Assembly (NCBI GenBank): GCA_034359265.1
Contig: CP136890.1
Coordinates: 71,487,501 to 71,551,500 of the forward strand
Direction: 5' to 3'
DNA from: Canna indica
Taxonomy: Eukaryota; Streptophyta; Magnoliopsida; Zingiberales; Cannaceae
Length of the DNA: 64,000 nucleotides
A model generated the notes under the pieces. It was not told where the DNA came from and ran no database searches. It saw only the letters and a program-made list of their open reading frames with translations. The translations under genes and the position numbers were made by a program. Every line of letters starts with the position of its first letter. Position 1 is the first letter of the stretch. Below, one piece after another: positions 45,534-56,877 of the stretch.

Positions 45534-45784
45534 GTATCCTATTTTTTAGAATATTCTATAATGTTGCTGTGCATTCTCAAATGTTTACACATTTTTGTGG
45601 TTCATGTGGGTAATCCCGGTGTTCTCTGGGTTCTGGTGATTCATATATTGACGTGAAAAGCAAAGACTAGGGAGGTTAGTCAATGCATTTAAAAAAGAGG
45701 TTTTTATTGGTTTCCTTGTTAAACAATAATTCACTTTTCGTATTCAGGTGATAAATACATAAATGGTGAGATAATCCCATGCAC

Positions 45785-45858
45785 ATATCCTACTTATCAA
45801 CCAAAGCAATGCAGTGGATCAATATCCCACTTATCAACCAAAGCAACTCAGTGGATCA
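45785..45858 (+). repeat. 37-bp direct tandem duplication
   Basis: Two adjacent 37-bp copies beginning ATATCCTACTTATCAACC and ATATCCCACTTATCAACC, differing at a few bases. Confidence 0.85.
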
Positions 45859-46179
45859 AAGAACGAAAGCAGAAAATATGTGAGGCGGAGGGATGGCCCT
45901 CCACCAAAACGCTGAAGACCAGTTGGAGTATATTTTTTTATGTTTTATCCATAATGGAGAGATGTATGTGGAGTTTTTTTATCTTTTAGGTGAAGGATGC
46001 TTTAATCATTTTGCTAACAATAAGGATATGAAAGACTATAATGGGTGAGGATGAGGTTAAACTCTCAATTGAGTTTCTTTTCGTTTATGAATTGTAATTT
46101 ATGCAATTGAAGTTCAAGTATTTCACAATATAATAGTTTTTGTTTGATTAATCTCGTGATTTTTTAGTTTTGTTGTAAT

Positions 46180-46462
46180 AGACATTATACTATGATTACC
46201 AATTTAATGATAATTATAAAAGTCAACAAAGAAGATTAGTTGAGATTTAGTAGCAATTGTAATTGCTACAAAAATAATCATTAAATATATATACATCTGA
46301 TTATTTTTATTTTTACCAACAATTATATAAATCATTTCTGAAGCCTTTAATGACAAAGGATCAAATGAGAATTCATTAATTGCTGGTAAAGGTTTTTGCA
46401 GCATTTACAATTGTCAGCAAACGTCATAACAATCACAGCTAAAAGAGCATATTGTAGTAGTG
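46180..46462. mobile_element. CACTA-like terminus with subterminal motifs
   Basis: TTGTAGTAGTG ends at 46462 (CACTACTACAA on the minus strand), followed by TAT as possible TSD. Inside are AATTGCTACAAA / GTAGCAATTGTAATTGC-type motifs in both directions and TGCTGGTAAAGG, like CACTA subterminal repeats. A matching left end was not found with confidence. It may bound the gene-fragment block, which would then be CACTA transduplication. Confidence 0.5.
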
Positions 46463-47118
46463 TATTCCATCATAAACAGGTGTACATTCTTCTAGCCAAA
46501 ATGTAATGCATGAAATACGTGAGGATATCGCCAATCAGCTTTGTGCACATCATCGTTGATTGCCTTCCACATGATGTATTGATATATTTCATTATGATTT
46601 CAGCTTTTGGATAATTTGTGTTTATATGCTGTGATGTTTTGGATAATGCTGTGATGGTGGTGTGATGTTTTGGATAATTCTGTTATGGTGCTGTGATGTT
46701 GTCATATTTTTGATATATTTTGTATTTTTGTTCATCTTTTATTGTCGGCGAGGAATTGGAGGCGATAACCAATCAATGGTTATGCGCACTTTTCTCCTAA
46801 AGTCGTAAAGTAATATTGCCTATTATCATGTATTTATATGCATTGTTGTTCTATACCAATTGATATTTTTCCGATCTAGGGTTTTGATGTTATTGTGTGG
46901 TGGTGCTGATTTTATCATTACGTGGTTGTGTTGATTTTATAATTGTATGGTTATTAGATAATGGGCAAACCGTCTTATTGGTGGACTATGAATTGGAGGC
47001 GGTCACTAACTAATGGTGATATGTATTTTCCTTCATAGTCCTACATTTATACGATGATACAATGTTGCTATAGGTTATATTTTTGTTGGTTATATTTCAA
47101 TTGCTACTAAGGAATTGC
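46463..47118. other. AT-rich spacer with loose repeats
   Basis: No gene seen. TGTGATGTTTTGGATAAT-type phrases recur at 46630-46700, and the phrase GAATTGGAGGCG recurs at about 46752 and 46991. It is interrupted by the copia-type copy 2 at 47119 and resumes at 58399. Confidence 0.5.
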
Positions 47119-48639
47119 TGTTGTCGAAATGGCGACAATAGAGGGTGGGTGAATAGTGTGTTAACTTAATTAATTAGCCTAAATTCGATTTTAATCGTTT
47201 TCTTAAATCGTTTAGGCAATTTGAAATATTACGATTTGATGCGGAAGCGATATAAACAATTAAGCACAAGCAATAATAAATAACAATGCTAACACAAGAT
47301 TTATAGTGGTTCGACCTCATTGCCTACTCCACTACCTAAGCACCCCGCTTAGGATTTCCAAACTAGTTTTACTAGATTAATTCGGTTTCCCTTACACTAA
47401 GGACTTTTCACCGAAGAGTCTCACTCTCGACCTAAGGTACTTCCACACCCGGAAGTCTCCGTCTTCTTATCGAGAGCACTCTTCCACCTCGATTCTAAGG
47501 GATAACTAAACTAATCCTATTAAACACTAAGTTTACACAAGTGGCTTTACACCTAACACCAGGTAATCACTTCCACACAAGAAGACCTAACACCCGGTTT
47601 TCGTACGAACCCAAATTAAAGAAACAACAGTTCAAATAACAATAAAATACAATCAAAATAGCTTAAAGAGAAAACCAATATTGCAAGCTCTTTTCCAAGC
47701 CTTTGGCGCCTTCAACTCGTCAAGAGGTAGAGCTTGATCAAAACCCGAGTTGAGCCCAGCTTGTGCGCTTGAAGAAGATGTCCGCGGAAAGAAACAGAGC
47801 GCAAGCAGTTTCTCTTTTGGAAGGCTTAAATCTTCATCTTAATTGCTCAATTAAATCTGTTGAAGTCAAGGAAGAAGGTTAAATGAGATATGTGAGGTAT
47901 ATTTATACCCTCATGAAGAAACGGCAGCTCAACAGATAGTTTTCTATCCATTGCAGGCTGGTCGATTGGTCGATCGACCGACCGATCGATCGGTCATTCG
48001 ACCGCTGCATTCTTCCCTGTGAGCGGTTGATCGACGGGTCAACCACCCAGACGCGAATCCATCAATCCCACCTTCGGTTGACCCATCGGTCGACCGACGC
48101 GATCTCGTGTCTCGGCTATTCGCAGGTCGGTCAATCGACAGGCTTACTGCTTGATTTCGGCCTCTATCGGTCGATCGACCGATGTAGCCTCTGCCTATTT
48201 CCGGCAGTGTTCGGTCGACCAACCGGTCGATCGACAAGGCTACTAGCCTTTTTCTTACCCTGTTCGGTCGACCGCCCGGTCGATCGAATTTAGGCTGAAT
48301 TAAAATTTTAGCTTGGTTTTCTTTCGCGCTTTGTTTCCGGGTTCCGGCTTTCAACGACTATCGACTTGGAGAGCTTTCATGTGATCTTTGAGCCCGTCCA
48401 ATACGTCTTTGGTGCACGCGCCGCTCTTCGAGAAGTTTTCGTGACGAACCCGAGCGCGACGATCAATGTCCTTTCGATTTCCGATTTCTGATTTCTTCCG
48501 ATATTTTCGATCGGGGACATCGAACGCTAATTGATATGGAACCTGAAAGATATTCTCAACGAAATATTAGTTCCATGTTTGTTATCATCAAAACCGAGAT
48601 TAAGATATTAAGACCAAGGTTGAAAACCTAAAACCAACA
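47119..48639 (-). repeat. 3' LTR of copia-type copy 2
   Basis: Plus strand begins TGTTGTCGAAATGGCG and ends AACCAACA. It contains a GGTCGATCGACC-rich block at about 47957-48290 and a minus-strand TATAAATA at 47900-47907. The neighbouring polypurine tract (48641-48653) reads AAAAAGTGGGAGA, one purine interrupted. Confidence 0.9.
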
Positions 48640-51600
48640 ATCTCCCACTTTTTGATGATGACAAACATCCTTGAGAAAATATATCATCAAAGCATAGAGG
48701 ATATCAACTAAGGGATTTCTTCCCCCTATCAACATGCATATCTATGATTAAACTCCCCCTATCTATATGCATGAATTTCTTATATTTTTCTCCCCTTTAT
48801 CTATAATTTTCTTCCCAATTTTCATCTATACTTTTCTCCATGGTTTTCTCTCCCTTTTCTCCATAGTTTTCTCCTAATTTTCTTATACTTTTCTCCCCCT
48901 TTATACCTATACTCTTCTCCCCCTTTTGACATTAATCAAAAAGGGCAAGAAAGATCAATCTAGTTAAAGGGATGAAACATGAGTAATTTTTCATGAAGTT
49001 GAGACTCTAAAGATTTTCATGAAACAAGAAGATCTCAACCAAAGGGATGGAAAATAAATATTTAATATGAAACAAAATCATACATGATATCAAAGAGTGA
49101 TAGATGGTATTCAAAACTAAGTCATATATGCACTTAATATTTCCATGAATATTGTTTCTTTTTCATGACATTTTTGATCTCATTCAAACTTTCACAATAC
49201 AAAGATATAGTCATTTGAAGCATTTATATCAAGTTTGAAATGAGACTAATGTCATACAATTAAGATATGAGCTTAGCATGTTTTCATTTGAAATAAACAT
49301 GAAAAAACATGAAAATGCTAAGTCTTAAATTTTGCTATCTACTCATGTTTTCTCAAACTTAGACATCTAGACATCAAACATGAGGAAATCTAAGTCCATG
49401 AATCAAGTTTGAGTTTAAGATGAAATTTTTAATTCACTTTGTTGACTTAGGTCAACTTATACTTCAAGTTTTGAAAAAATCAAACTTTTAAATCTATACA
49501 ACATCATATTTTCGATGAAAAACTTTGGTACCAATTTTTGGATGAAAATTTTTGATACCAAATATTGAATGGTCATTTGAAATACATGAATAAAGTTTGA
49601 ACTCAAAAGAATTTTCAAATACCATTTTTCATCCTATATTGATTTTAATCAAAAGGTTATTTTTAAGATATCACTCAATATATCAAAATCATTTTTAGAA
49701 ATGATTTTACTCAAGGAATAATGAGAACAATATTAGAGATAAAATCAAAATAGCATGCAAAAAATTTCATTTGAAGTTTTTTTAAAGAAAATTCGAAGTA
49801 TCGAAAAGATTGATATTTCAAAAACTGATGATACTTTGCATTTTTAAAGTCTAACTTCAAAATTCCATTATAAATTAGATTCTTGATGAAATGTTTTGAT
49901 ATTTTTACTTATAAAACTAGATTTTTTAGTGAATGTGCAGTTTCAAGAATCATTTTAAAAAAGATTTTTCTATATTTTCCTAGAAATAACTGAAATTGCT
50001 ACCAAATGTAGGTTGAAATGGTATTTTTGTAATTTTTAGTTATTCTTAAAATTTGTTCAATTTTCATTCAAATTTTCTTGACACCACATGATGGTCATGT
50101 AAAGAGTATATGTCAAGTTTGAAATAAAAATTATGTCATTAAGTCAGGATATCAACCTAGCATGGTTTCATTCAAAACTAAACTAATTTTTATGAGACTT
50201 GCTAAGTTTCAATCTTAACATTTACTCATGATTTTTTTCAAACTTAAACATATGGATACATATCATGAGTAAATCTAAACATGTTCCCCAAATATGGATT
50301 GAAAATGAGACCTTTAAGTCAACTTGTTGACTTGGGTCAACTTGGTTCAAAAGAGGTTTTCATGAAATCACCTCTATGTCATTTTATTCATATCCATATG
50401 AATTTTTCACTCTAAGTGCTTGGAAACATGTCATACCTATTCCTAAACATGTTTATGAAGTTTGGACTTAAATTCAAGTGTTCAAGTCAATTTGTTGACT
50501 TGGGTCAAACTTCTCAAGCTTAAGTCCTCTAAATTGACTTAGTTTTCAATTTGCTCAATCTCTTATGAATTTTTAATTTTAAGCAAACGACAACTAATCA
50601 TTAACACACATAAACATGTTCATCAAATTTTTAACTTAAGATGAAGTCTCTAAAGAAATGTATTAACCTAGTTCAATTTCATAAAATATCATGATATCAT
50701 GAAATGAAACTAAGTTATCAAGATTTTTCTTACTCATGAGGATTCAAATATTTATCATGCATAATCAATCATGAGCATAGAGAAATCACTTAAGCATAAA
50801 TATTCAAGTATTATATTTACTCATGATTTTAATCATGAGCATAGAGAAATCACCTAACATTTACTCATGATTTTTCAAACTTAAACCTATGGATACCTAA
50901 CATGAGTAAATCTAAACATGTTTATGAGGTTTGGACTTAGAAATGAAGTGTCCAAGTCAATCTGTTGACTTGGGTCAAACTTTTCAAGTTCAAGTCCTCT
51001 AAAGTGATATAGTTATCACATTGTTCATCTAGACATGAATTTTCAATTTTAAATACCTAGACTCATGTGATATGTGTATCTAAACATGTTTACCAACTAT
51101 TAACTCAAAATGAGGTCTCTAATATGAATTTTAACCTAGAGCAAATTTCATTCAATCAAGATGTCATGAAATTGCCTAAGTTATCAATCTTTTACCTACT
51201 CGTGAAATTTCATATATTCATTATGCAACATCAATCATGAGTATAGAGACATCATTAAACATGAAAATTCAAGAATTATACTAAAATTTTGCAAAACTAA
51301 ATCATACCTTATTTCTAAAAAATTTGCCCAACTTTTTATTTTCTTTTAGATAGCATAGCTTTCATTAACATTCACAACTTGCAAGTAGACATCATTAGTA
51401 TCATAATGAAATAATATGTCAACTAGCAAGCTAACATACTAAATAGCACAAGTTTAATGCAAAATTTTATTAAAAGAAAATTCAACCTATGCTAGATAGT
51501 AAAGGTTCATTTTAAGGTGGATACCATGATATCAAAATGAATCTAAGGGATCTTAAGATGTGAAACATTTGAAGAATAAGATCTCTAGGTATGTTTAACT

Positions 51601-52428
51601 AGTTTGGACTTAAAAGAATGTCTCTAATAGTAAGTATCAACCTAGAGCAAATTTCATTCAATGAAATTTGCCTAAGTGCTAAAATTCTACCTACTCTTGA
51701 GAAATCAAGGATTTTATCATGCAAATCTAATCATGAGTATAGAGGCATAGTTTAAGCTTAAACATTGAGGTATAACACTAAGATTTTGAATTTATCAAAG
51801 TTATACCCTATTCATGATAATTTAGCCAAACTGATTTTTTTCTTCCTAATTAGCCTTCCTAAAATATTTATAACTTGCAAGTATACTTTATAAGTAGAAA
51901 ATGAAACCAAATCTACATGCAAGCTATCAAACTAAATAGTGAAGAGAAAAACCAAGTATCATTTTCAAAATTCAACTTCACTAAATAGCTTAGATTCATT
52001 TTCATATAAATCTTCATGATAACAAAATGAATCAAGATATCTCAAAATATGAAATTTTGAAAAGTAAGATCTCCAACCCATCCTATTAGTTGAAAACCGA
52101 AAGCCACAATTAGCCTACGATTTAAAACCGCAAGGTCGCTTAGGCCCATTACATGCCACATAGGTCTTCGAAGAGACCGGGAAATCAAAATCAAAAACAT
52201 TTTCAAAGAACTCTTTTAAAATAGCGGGAAAAACAACTCAAATTAGACATGTATCATAATCTCCAACTAAAATAAAACAAACCAAAGCGAGGAGATGATA
52301 TAAAGAATTTGATGCCAACTTTACCATAGGCATCCATACGATGCGAAGTTGCAACTTGGATTTGGTGAAACTTTAAGTCTTCATGCAACTCCCACCAACC
52401 ATCATCAACTCATCCTTGTGTGGTTACT
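48640..52428 (-). other. Long AT-rich non-coding interior of copia-type copy 2
   Basis: Collinear with 20688-23926 of copy 1 but with an extra duplicated stretch around 50780-50950. GTTGACTTGGGTCAA-like inverted motifs occur at 49441, 50326, 50494 and 50964. No open frame. The small hairpin block near 52163-52178 (GGTCTTCGAAGAGACC) corresponds to 23655-23670 of copy 1. Confidence 0.8.
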
Positions 52429-52858
52429 GCTGGTGTTAATGCTCTAATTTTATTAAGAGACACTCGTTGGTCTGATGACCGTTCGGTCATCAGTTCAATG
52501 GAGATAGATCTCACTTCAGGAACTCAACTGGCCTACACGGCCCCTGACATGACGATAAGCATTCATGATTTTCGAGAGCATATCCAGCTAGTTATCCAAA
52601 CACACGGATACACTGGATGGCAAGGAGGCGAAAGCAATCTCCTTTTATCAAGATCTCTACTCGGCCGGTTATCTAACACAAGTCACACCAACTTTCGGTA
52701 TAACGTCCAACACGTTGCCGATCACTTGGCCAGCAGAGGTATTAGAGCAATTCCAGGACAAATACGCTCTACTGAGAGTCTTCAAGGACAGCAATGGATC
52801 ATCCGTCCCGCTATAACTTCTCGGGTCTCGAGCATGCTCTGCAACTTCATGGTAGGAC
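52429..52858 (+). pseudogene. Viral movement-protein-like fragment
   Basis: Open frame from 52420 through 52869 with its first codons from retrotransposon sequence. It holds the 30K-type movement-protein core of caulimovirids (RDTRWSDDRSVISSMEIDL, then a YTAPDM motif and the MHDF-like strand SIHDF). It is N- and C-terminally cut; at about 52850 it runs straight into promoter-type sequence. In a complete virus this protein enables cell-to-cell movement. Only part of the domain remains. Confidence 0.78.
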
Positions 52859-52860
52859 TC

Positions 52861-52868
52861 TATAAATA
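52861..52868 (+). promoter_or_regulatory. Viral promoter TATA box
   Basis: TATAAATA in the context GGACTCTATAAATAGACTCG, followed by a leader-like non-coding stretch (52870-53130). Typical of pararetrovirus genomic-RNA promoters; activity unknown. Confidence 0.55.
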
Positions 52869-52869
52869 G

Positions 52870-53399
52870 ACTCGAAGGTTGCTTCCTGACGAAGGAAGCT
52901 CAATAATTGAGCGCGGGTGCTCATTGGGCCCCATCGACCACTCAAGTTATTGGTTGTCCACATTTTGGAAGTGACCTTGACACGACAACACACAATAATT
53001 GAAAGGAATCTAATCCTTTCAGCAAACACTAGTACAATAATTGAGCTAAATGTCACAGTCGACAGTGACAGCTCGGCACGTCCACGTTTGGTGTCCCGTG
53101 TCGCGCCCATGTGCTGCACGCTTGGTTTGCCGTGCGCCATGCGCTGCTTCATGCTCAACCGATGGCATCGAGGTGCTCCAATCCAATTCTATAGAGCCGT
53201 TTGTCAACAATCGCCGAAAGCTCGCGCCGTACACCCTTGGATTACAGTGTGCTGCGCCATAAGCTGCGGGTCCTTTGACAGTCGCTCGACACACAGAGCA
53301 GGGATCCCATGTGATTGTGGGTCCCTTGTAATTACGGAAGACTTTGCACGCACAGCCGTCGTGCCTTCTTCCTGCAAAACAAAATTAATTAAAGATAAC
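52870..53399 (+). other. Pararetrovirus leader/intergenic-type sequence
   Basis: No gene-like frame. Short repeats such as CAATAATTGAGC (about 52901 and 53034) and CAACACACAATAATTGAA occur. The part after 53090 is GC-richer (GTGCTGCACGC, GCGCCATGCGCTGC) with short open frames on both strands that I do not recognise. Block borders inside it are unclear. Confidence 0.45.
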
Positions 53400-53791
53400 C
53401 GTGGTGATTCTGTCCTAGCGGTTCACCACAACCGCTGTAGTAGAAGCAGGGTTCGGTTCCTGTGCTCGGTCTTCTTCAGGAAGGAACTGAGATCTTCTTG
53501 GACTTGTCCCGCTTCTTTTCGCAATTTCTCGCGAAATGGCCCTCTTCACCGCAGATAAAACACTTACCGAGCCTGGCACGCGGCTTGGTACGCGGTTTGA
53601 ACTTCCTGCGAGGGTCAGTCTGGGTAGACTTATCCGAGCGAGTCATGGCGGACACAAGCGGGCTAACTTCTGACTTTTGAACAGCAGCGTCAGAAATTAA
53701 AAGATATACACTTACACTCCCACCATCCTTTCGAAAAGAAATTCTTGGAATTTCTTCATGAAGTTCGTCCGAATCATCACGAATAACAGTC
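53400..53791 (-). pseudogene. Viral coat-protein C-terminal part with zinc knuckle
   Basis: Minus strand reads from about 53791 to a stop near 53480. A basic region (TRSDKSTQTDPRRKFKPRTK) is followed by a CCHC knuckle (CX2CX4HX4C, about 53515-53560) and a lysine-rich tail, as in caulimovirid coat proteins that bind genomic RNA. Its first 200 bp recur at 55083-55284 in the same orientation. Cut at both ends by rearrangement. Confidence 0.75.
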
Positions 53792-54063
53792 GGCCCATTT
53801 GTTCGGGTAAGGCTAATATTGCACCTGTGTTATTTTGTGCAGATGGTAGGGTATAGCTTTCGCTATATGCCTTTGAATATCTGCCACGAAGTCTTGTAAT
53901 CTTTGAGTTCATATGAGATTATATCAGAACCAAGGAGATTATATGAACTCAAAGATTACAAGACTTCGTGGCGGATATTCAAAGGCATATAGCGAAAGCT
54001 ATACCCTACCATCTGCACAAAATAACACAGGTGCAATATTAGCCTTACCCGAACAAATGGGCC
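53792..54063. repeat. Perfect inverted repeat, 123-bp arms, 26-bp spacer
   Basis: 53792-53914 is the reverse complement of 53941-54063, with spacer 53915-53940. The arms are coat-protein coding sequence and differ by at most a base or so (TCTGCC versus GGCGGA at one site). It would form a strong hairpin if transcribed in either direction. Confidence 0.92.
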
Positions 54064-54593
54064 AATACAGTAATGTGATTGCCAGATGGGAATCTATTAC
54101 TCTAAATCTTATCAATGAAAGGACTTGGGTAGACAACAAAGCAAAGGTATGCTTTGTAGAGAATTTACTTGGTGAGAATGAAAAACGTATGTGGATGCAA
54201 TGGAGGATGGCATACCCTGCTGAGTACGACGAAATTGAAACTCTTGGCTCACCTGCTGAGGGATTCGTAAAACCCACATCCGTAACCGCAAAACAATCTG
54301 AATTCTTGTTTAAACAGCTAAACACACTTATACAATTAACGTGCCAAATTAAAGAGCGACTAGACGAAGTTTCTAGGGAGGTTAAACTCCTAAAGGCAGC
54401 TAAAGTAGACACACCTCAATCTATTTCTGACTCTATTGACTCTTTAGCTCGTGATTTGCAAAAATTAAAAATCGGAGACTCCTCTGAAAAGAAGACTCCA
54501 AAGCCTCCAGGGAAACTCTACGTTTTCAAAGATCCGAAGCTGATTTTTGAAGAAGAGAAGGCAAAGCTGAATGACGGAGGGCAGGAAGTCTAG
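53941..54593 (+). pseudogene. Viral fusion frame: coat-protein core joined to small-ORF sequence
   Basis: Open frame 53913-54593 (226 residues). The first half holds the conserved caulimovirid coat-protein block (NEKRMWMQWRMAYPAEYDEI at about 54177-54236). The second half is a helical, lysine-rich segment (LDEVSREVKLLKAAKV, then KLYVFKDPKLIFEEEKAKL) that in tungro/badna-type genomes belongs to the small upstream proteins. The two parts come from different genome positions, so the frame is a rearrangement product. It ends with TAG at 54591-54593. Confidence 0.7.
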
Positions 54594-54917
54594 TGTGTAG
54601 TTATCATCAGGTGCGTCCTGTTCAAGTCTGGTTTTTTGCAGATAGGCCATGGCTAACAGGTGTTCGAGTTCAGTTAATGTTTTCTGAGTCTGAGTCTGAT
54701 GGAGTTTAAAAGTCTTATATGCCCACTTGTCTTGTTGATCCATAGATTGTGGATCCTTGAACATTAACTTGCCAGTTAGTTTCTCGATCTTCTCTAGTTC
54801 AGGTGTCGCTCCTCCAAGAATGGCCCAGTGCTGTGCCGTCATGATTGCTCTTTTGGCAGTGGCATAAGTGCTCCTATTTGCATCTGCGAGTTTCTTCAGT
54901 TCGTCTATCGATGACAC
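54594..54917 (-). pseudogene. Viral small N-terminal ORF fragment
   Basis: Minus-strand frame starting with ATG at 54917 (MSSIDELKKLADANRSTYAT), helical with QQDKWAYKTFKLHQTQTQKT. It is followed after about 54594 by reversed sequence of the neighbouring block. Size and helical nature fit the first ORF of tungrovirus/badnavirus-like genomes, but the identification is weak. Confidence 0.5.
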
Positions 54918-55092
54918 CCTCCCTCCACGCTGGGATACTTCTGAGGAGGAGCCATCATCATCATCTACTACTAAGATTAGGTGGAACCTAATCTTTTCTG
55001 ACGGGGAAGAGGAGGAGTCTACTCAACCAATTTTTCATGAGAATGACTACGATGACTACGATGATGAAGAAGAAGAGGAGGAAGAAGTTTGA
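54918..55092 (+). pseudogene. Acidic coat-protein N-terminal fragment
   Basis: Plus-strand frame rich in aspartate, glutamate and serine (STTKIRWNLIFSDGEEEEST, then a run of acidic residues to 55090), as in the acidic N-terminal arm of pararetrovirus coat proteins. It abuts a reversed coat-protein piece at about 55085. Confidence 0.55.
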
Positions 55093-55426
55093 ACTTCCTG
55101 CGAGGGTCAGTCTGGGTAGACTTATCCGAGCGAGTCATGGCGGACACAGGCGGGCTAACTTCTGACTTTTGAATAGCAGCGTCAGAAATTAAAAGATATA
55201 CACTTACACTCCCACCATCCTTTCGAAAAGAAATTCTTGGAATTTCTTCATGAAGTTCGTCCGAATCATCACGAATAACAGTCGGTGAAGACGATGATTG
55301 CGGAACGGGTGATGTGATTGCCAGATGGGAATCTATTACTCTAAATCTTATCAATGAAAGGACTTGGGTAGATAACAAAGCAAAGGTATGCTTTGTAGAG
55401 AATTTACTTGGTGAGAATGAAAAACA
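55083..55426. repeat. Duplicated pararetrovirus pieces
   Basis: 55083-55284 repeats 53592-53790 (same minus-strand orientation), and 55309-55426 repeats 54071-54186 (plus strand). Both repeats are nearly identical, so the mosaic arose by joining at least two copies of the viral genome before or at integration. Confidence 0.85.
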
Positions 55427-56810
55427 CCCCCTACAAGAGAAGATGAAATCTTTGGTACTCAAATGGCTTTGGGTCCTTGGGGGTGAGTGGACTTGGGGAC
55501 CCAAAGTATTTTTGCTACACTTGGGTTCATCTTGAAAGCGCAATCATAAATGGCATGCCCGTAGACACCACAACAAAATAATGTCCATTTAATCTTTTCT
55601 TTTCATTTTTATTATGGATATGAGGTTTATCATTAGAATGCTTGACATGTGAACTATGTTGAGCATGAGCATTCTTAAAGGAAATAACTTTCTTTTGAAC
55701 ATGGGATTTAATGTTAGAATGCTTGACAAGAGAAGCATGATGAGCATAAGCATTCTTGAAAGAAACATTTGTATTTCTAAAATTCTTAGATGATGAATTA
55801 CTAGATAGATTATTAACTTTCTTATTTAGGAAAACAATCTCATTTTTCAAGTCGTTCATGGATTTATGAATAGCATGCAATTGAGTTTTCAACATGCTAT
55901 TTTCATTCTTCAATATGTCATTTTTATTTTTCAAATCCTTAGTGTCAATACTTAAAGTATCATGACATGGATTGGGGACACTAATTCTTAGTTTCTCATT
56001 TTCTAATTTTACATCATGTAATTGAGAGCTAAGATTTGAATTTTCTTTCTTCAATTATTTGTTTTCCTTGTCCTTTTTAACCATCAAGGCATACATGATT
56101 TTATACTCATCCATCAATTCATTAAAATCATGAGAACTAGATGAGCTAATACTATCATTATTATTAACATGACTAGAAGGAGAGGAGTGTACCTCATTGT
56201 TATCATTCATGAGGCATTCTTTTGAGATGACTTCATCGTCATGGTAAGAGGAGGCTTCACTTGAGTAAGATGATGATGTGAAAGCGTTTGACCTCTTCTT
56301 TGCCTTGTTCTTTATGGAAGGACAATTTTTTCTCACATGCCCTTTTTCTTTGCACAAGTGGCAAATTACCTTTCTCTTCCAGCTTTTAGATTTGCTTCTT
56401 TGACTGGAAGCACTATGGGTATCAAAATTGAGATTAGTAGTAGGTGAGTGGACATTGTCATCACCACCTTCATCAAAAGTAGTAATCTCTTCAGTCTTGG
56501 CATAATCATATAGCATGTTTAGAGTTGCCCAAATATCGAAAGCCGAAGTGCAATGCATGACTTTTTCAAAGATGTTATTTTCTAAGGAACAATATAAGCA
56601 ATTTGTTGCCTTAGCATTTAGTTCAAACCTATTAATTTGTTCTTCAGTCCATGCATCCATTTTTTCCTTAGGTTCAACATATTTTATCTTTACCATGTTG
56701 AATACACTTAAACCTTGAATCTTTAGAAAGGTGTACATCCTAGATTTCCGTAGACCAAAGTTCGAGGCATCGAACCTAGGAGGTGTAGACGCTACCGACT
56801 CTAGAGCCAT
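55427..56810 (-). pseudogene. Gag of copia-type copy 2, broken
   Basis: Start at the ATG ending at 56810 (MALESVASTPPRFDASNFGL). Same order as copy 1: gag core, CCHC knuckle CHLCKEKGHVRKNC, serine-rich stretch, coiled coil. A lysine codon became TAA near 56058 (codon about 252). A frameshift near 55580 disrupts the second knuckle, and the last codons are separated by the pararetrovirus insert; the frame would have ended at about 52412. Not functional. Confidence 0.88.
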
Positions 56811-56863
56811 TTCAAGATTGAGAGACGATGTAGAGGAGATGGTGAGATCTCAATCTACGACCC

Positions 56864-56876
56864 GCTCTGATACTCA
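56864..56876 (-). other. Primer-binding site of copia-type copy 2
   Basis: Minus strand reads TGAGTATCAGAGC beside the LTR end at 56878, a slightly changed initiator-Met complement. Confidence 0.7.
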
Positions 56877-56877
56877 T

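Larger units (their letters stand above)
52429..55426. mobile_element. Endogenous pararetrovirus (Caulimoviridae) mosaic
   Basis: A sharp insertion into gag: copy 1 reads GTGGTTACTCCCTCTACAAG at this point, while copy 2 leaves the match at 52428 and regains it at about 55427. The insert consists of viral blocks in both orientations: movement-protein-like (+), promoter/leader (+), coat-protein end with CCHC knuckle (-), coat-protein core inverted repeat (-/+), N-terminal small-ORF material (+/-), an acidic coat-protein stretch (+), and duplicated coat-protein pieces (-/+). No protease, reverse transcriptase or RNase H is present. It resembles tungrovirus/badnavirus-type members most, which is a judgement from memory. 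It is not a functional genome. Confidence 0.85.

Noticed and set aside
44914..46462. CACTACTCTCC preceded by TAT as partner of the 46462 end
   Set aside because: The TAT triplet fits a TSD, but inverted-repeat identity stops after CACTACT and no subterminal repeats follow; chance is likely.
53046..53294. Minus-strand frame rich in cysteine and histidine within the viral mosaic
   Set aside because: Overlaps plus-strand frames of similar length in a GC-rich stretch, has no recognisable domain and crosses likely block borders.
52429..55426. The viral segment as a complete or activatable pararetrovirus
   Set aside because: No protease, reverse transcriptase or RNase H is present and the blocks are scrambled in both orientations.
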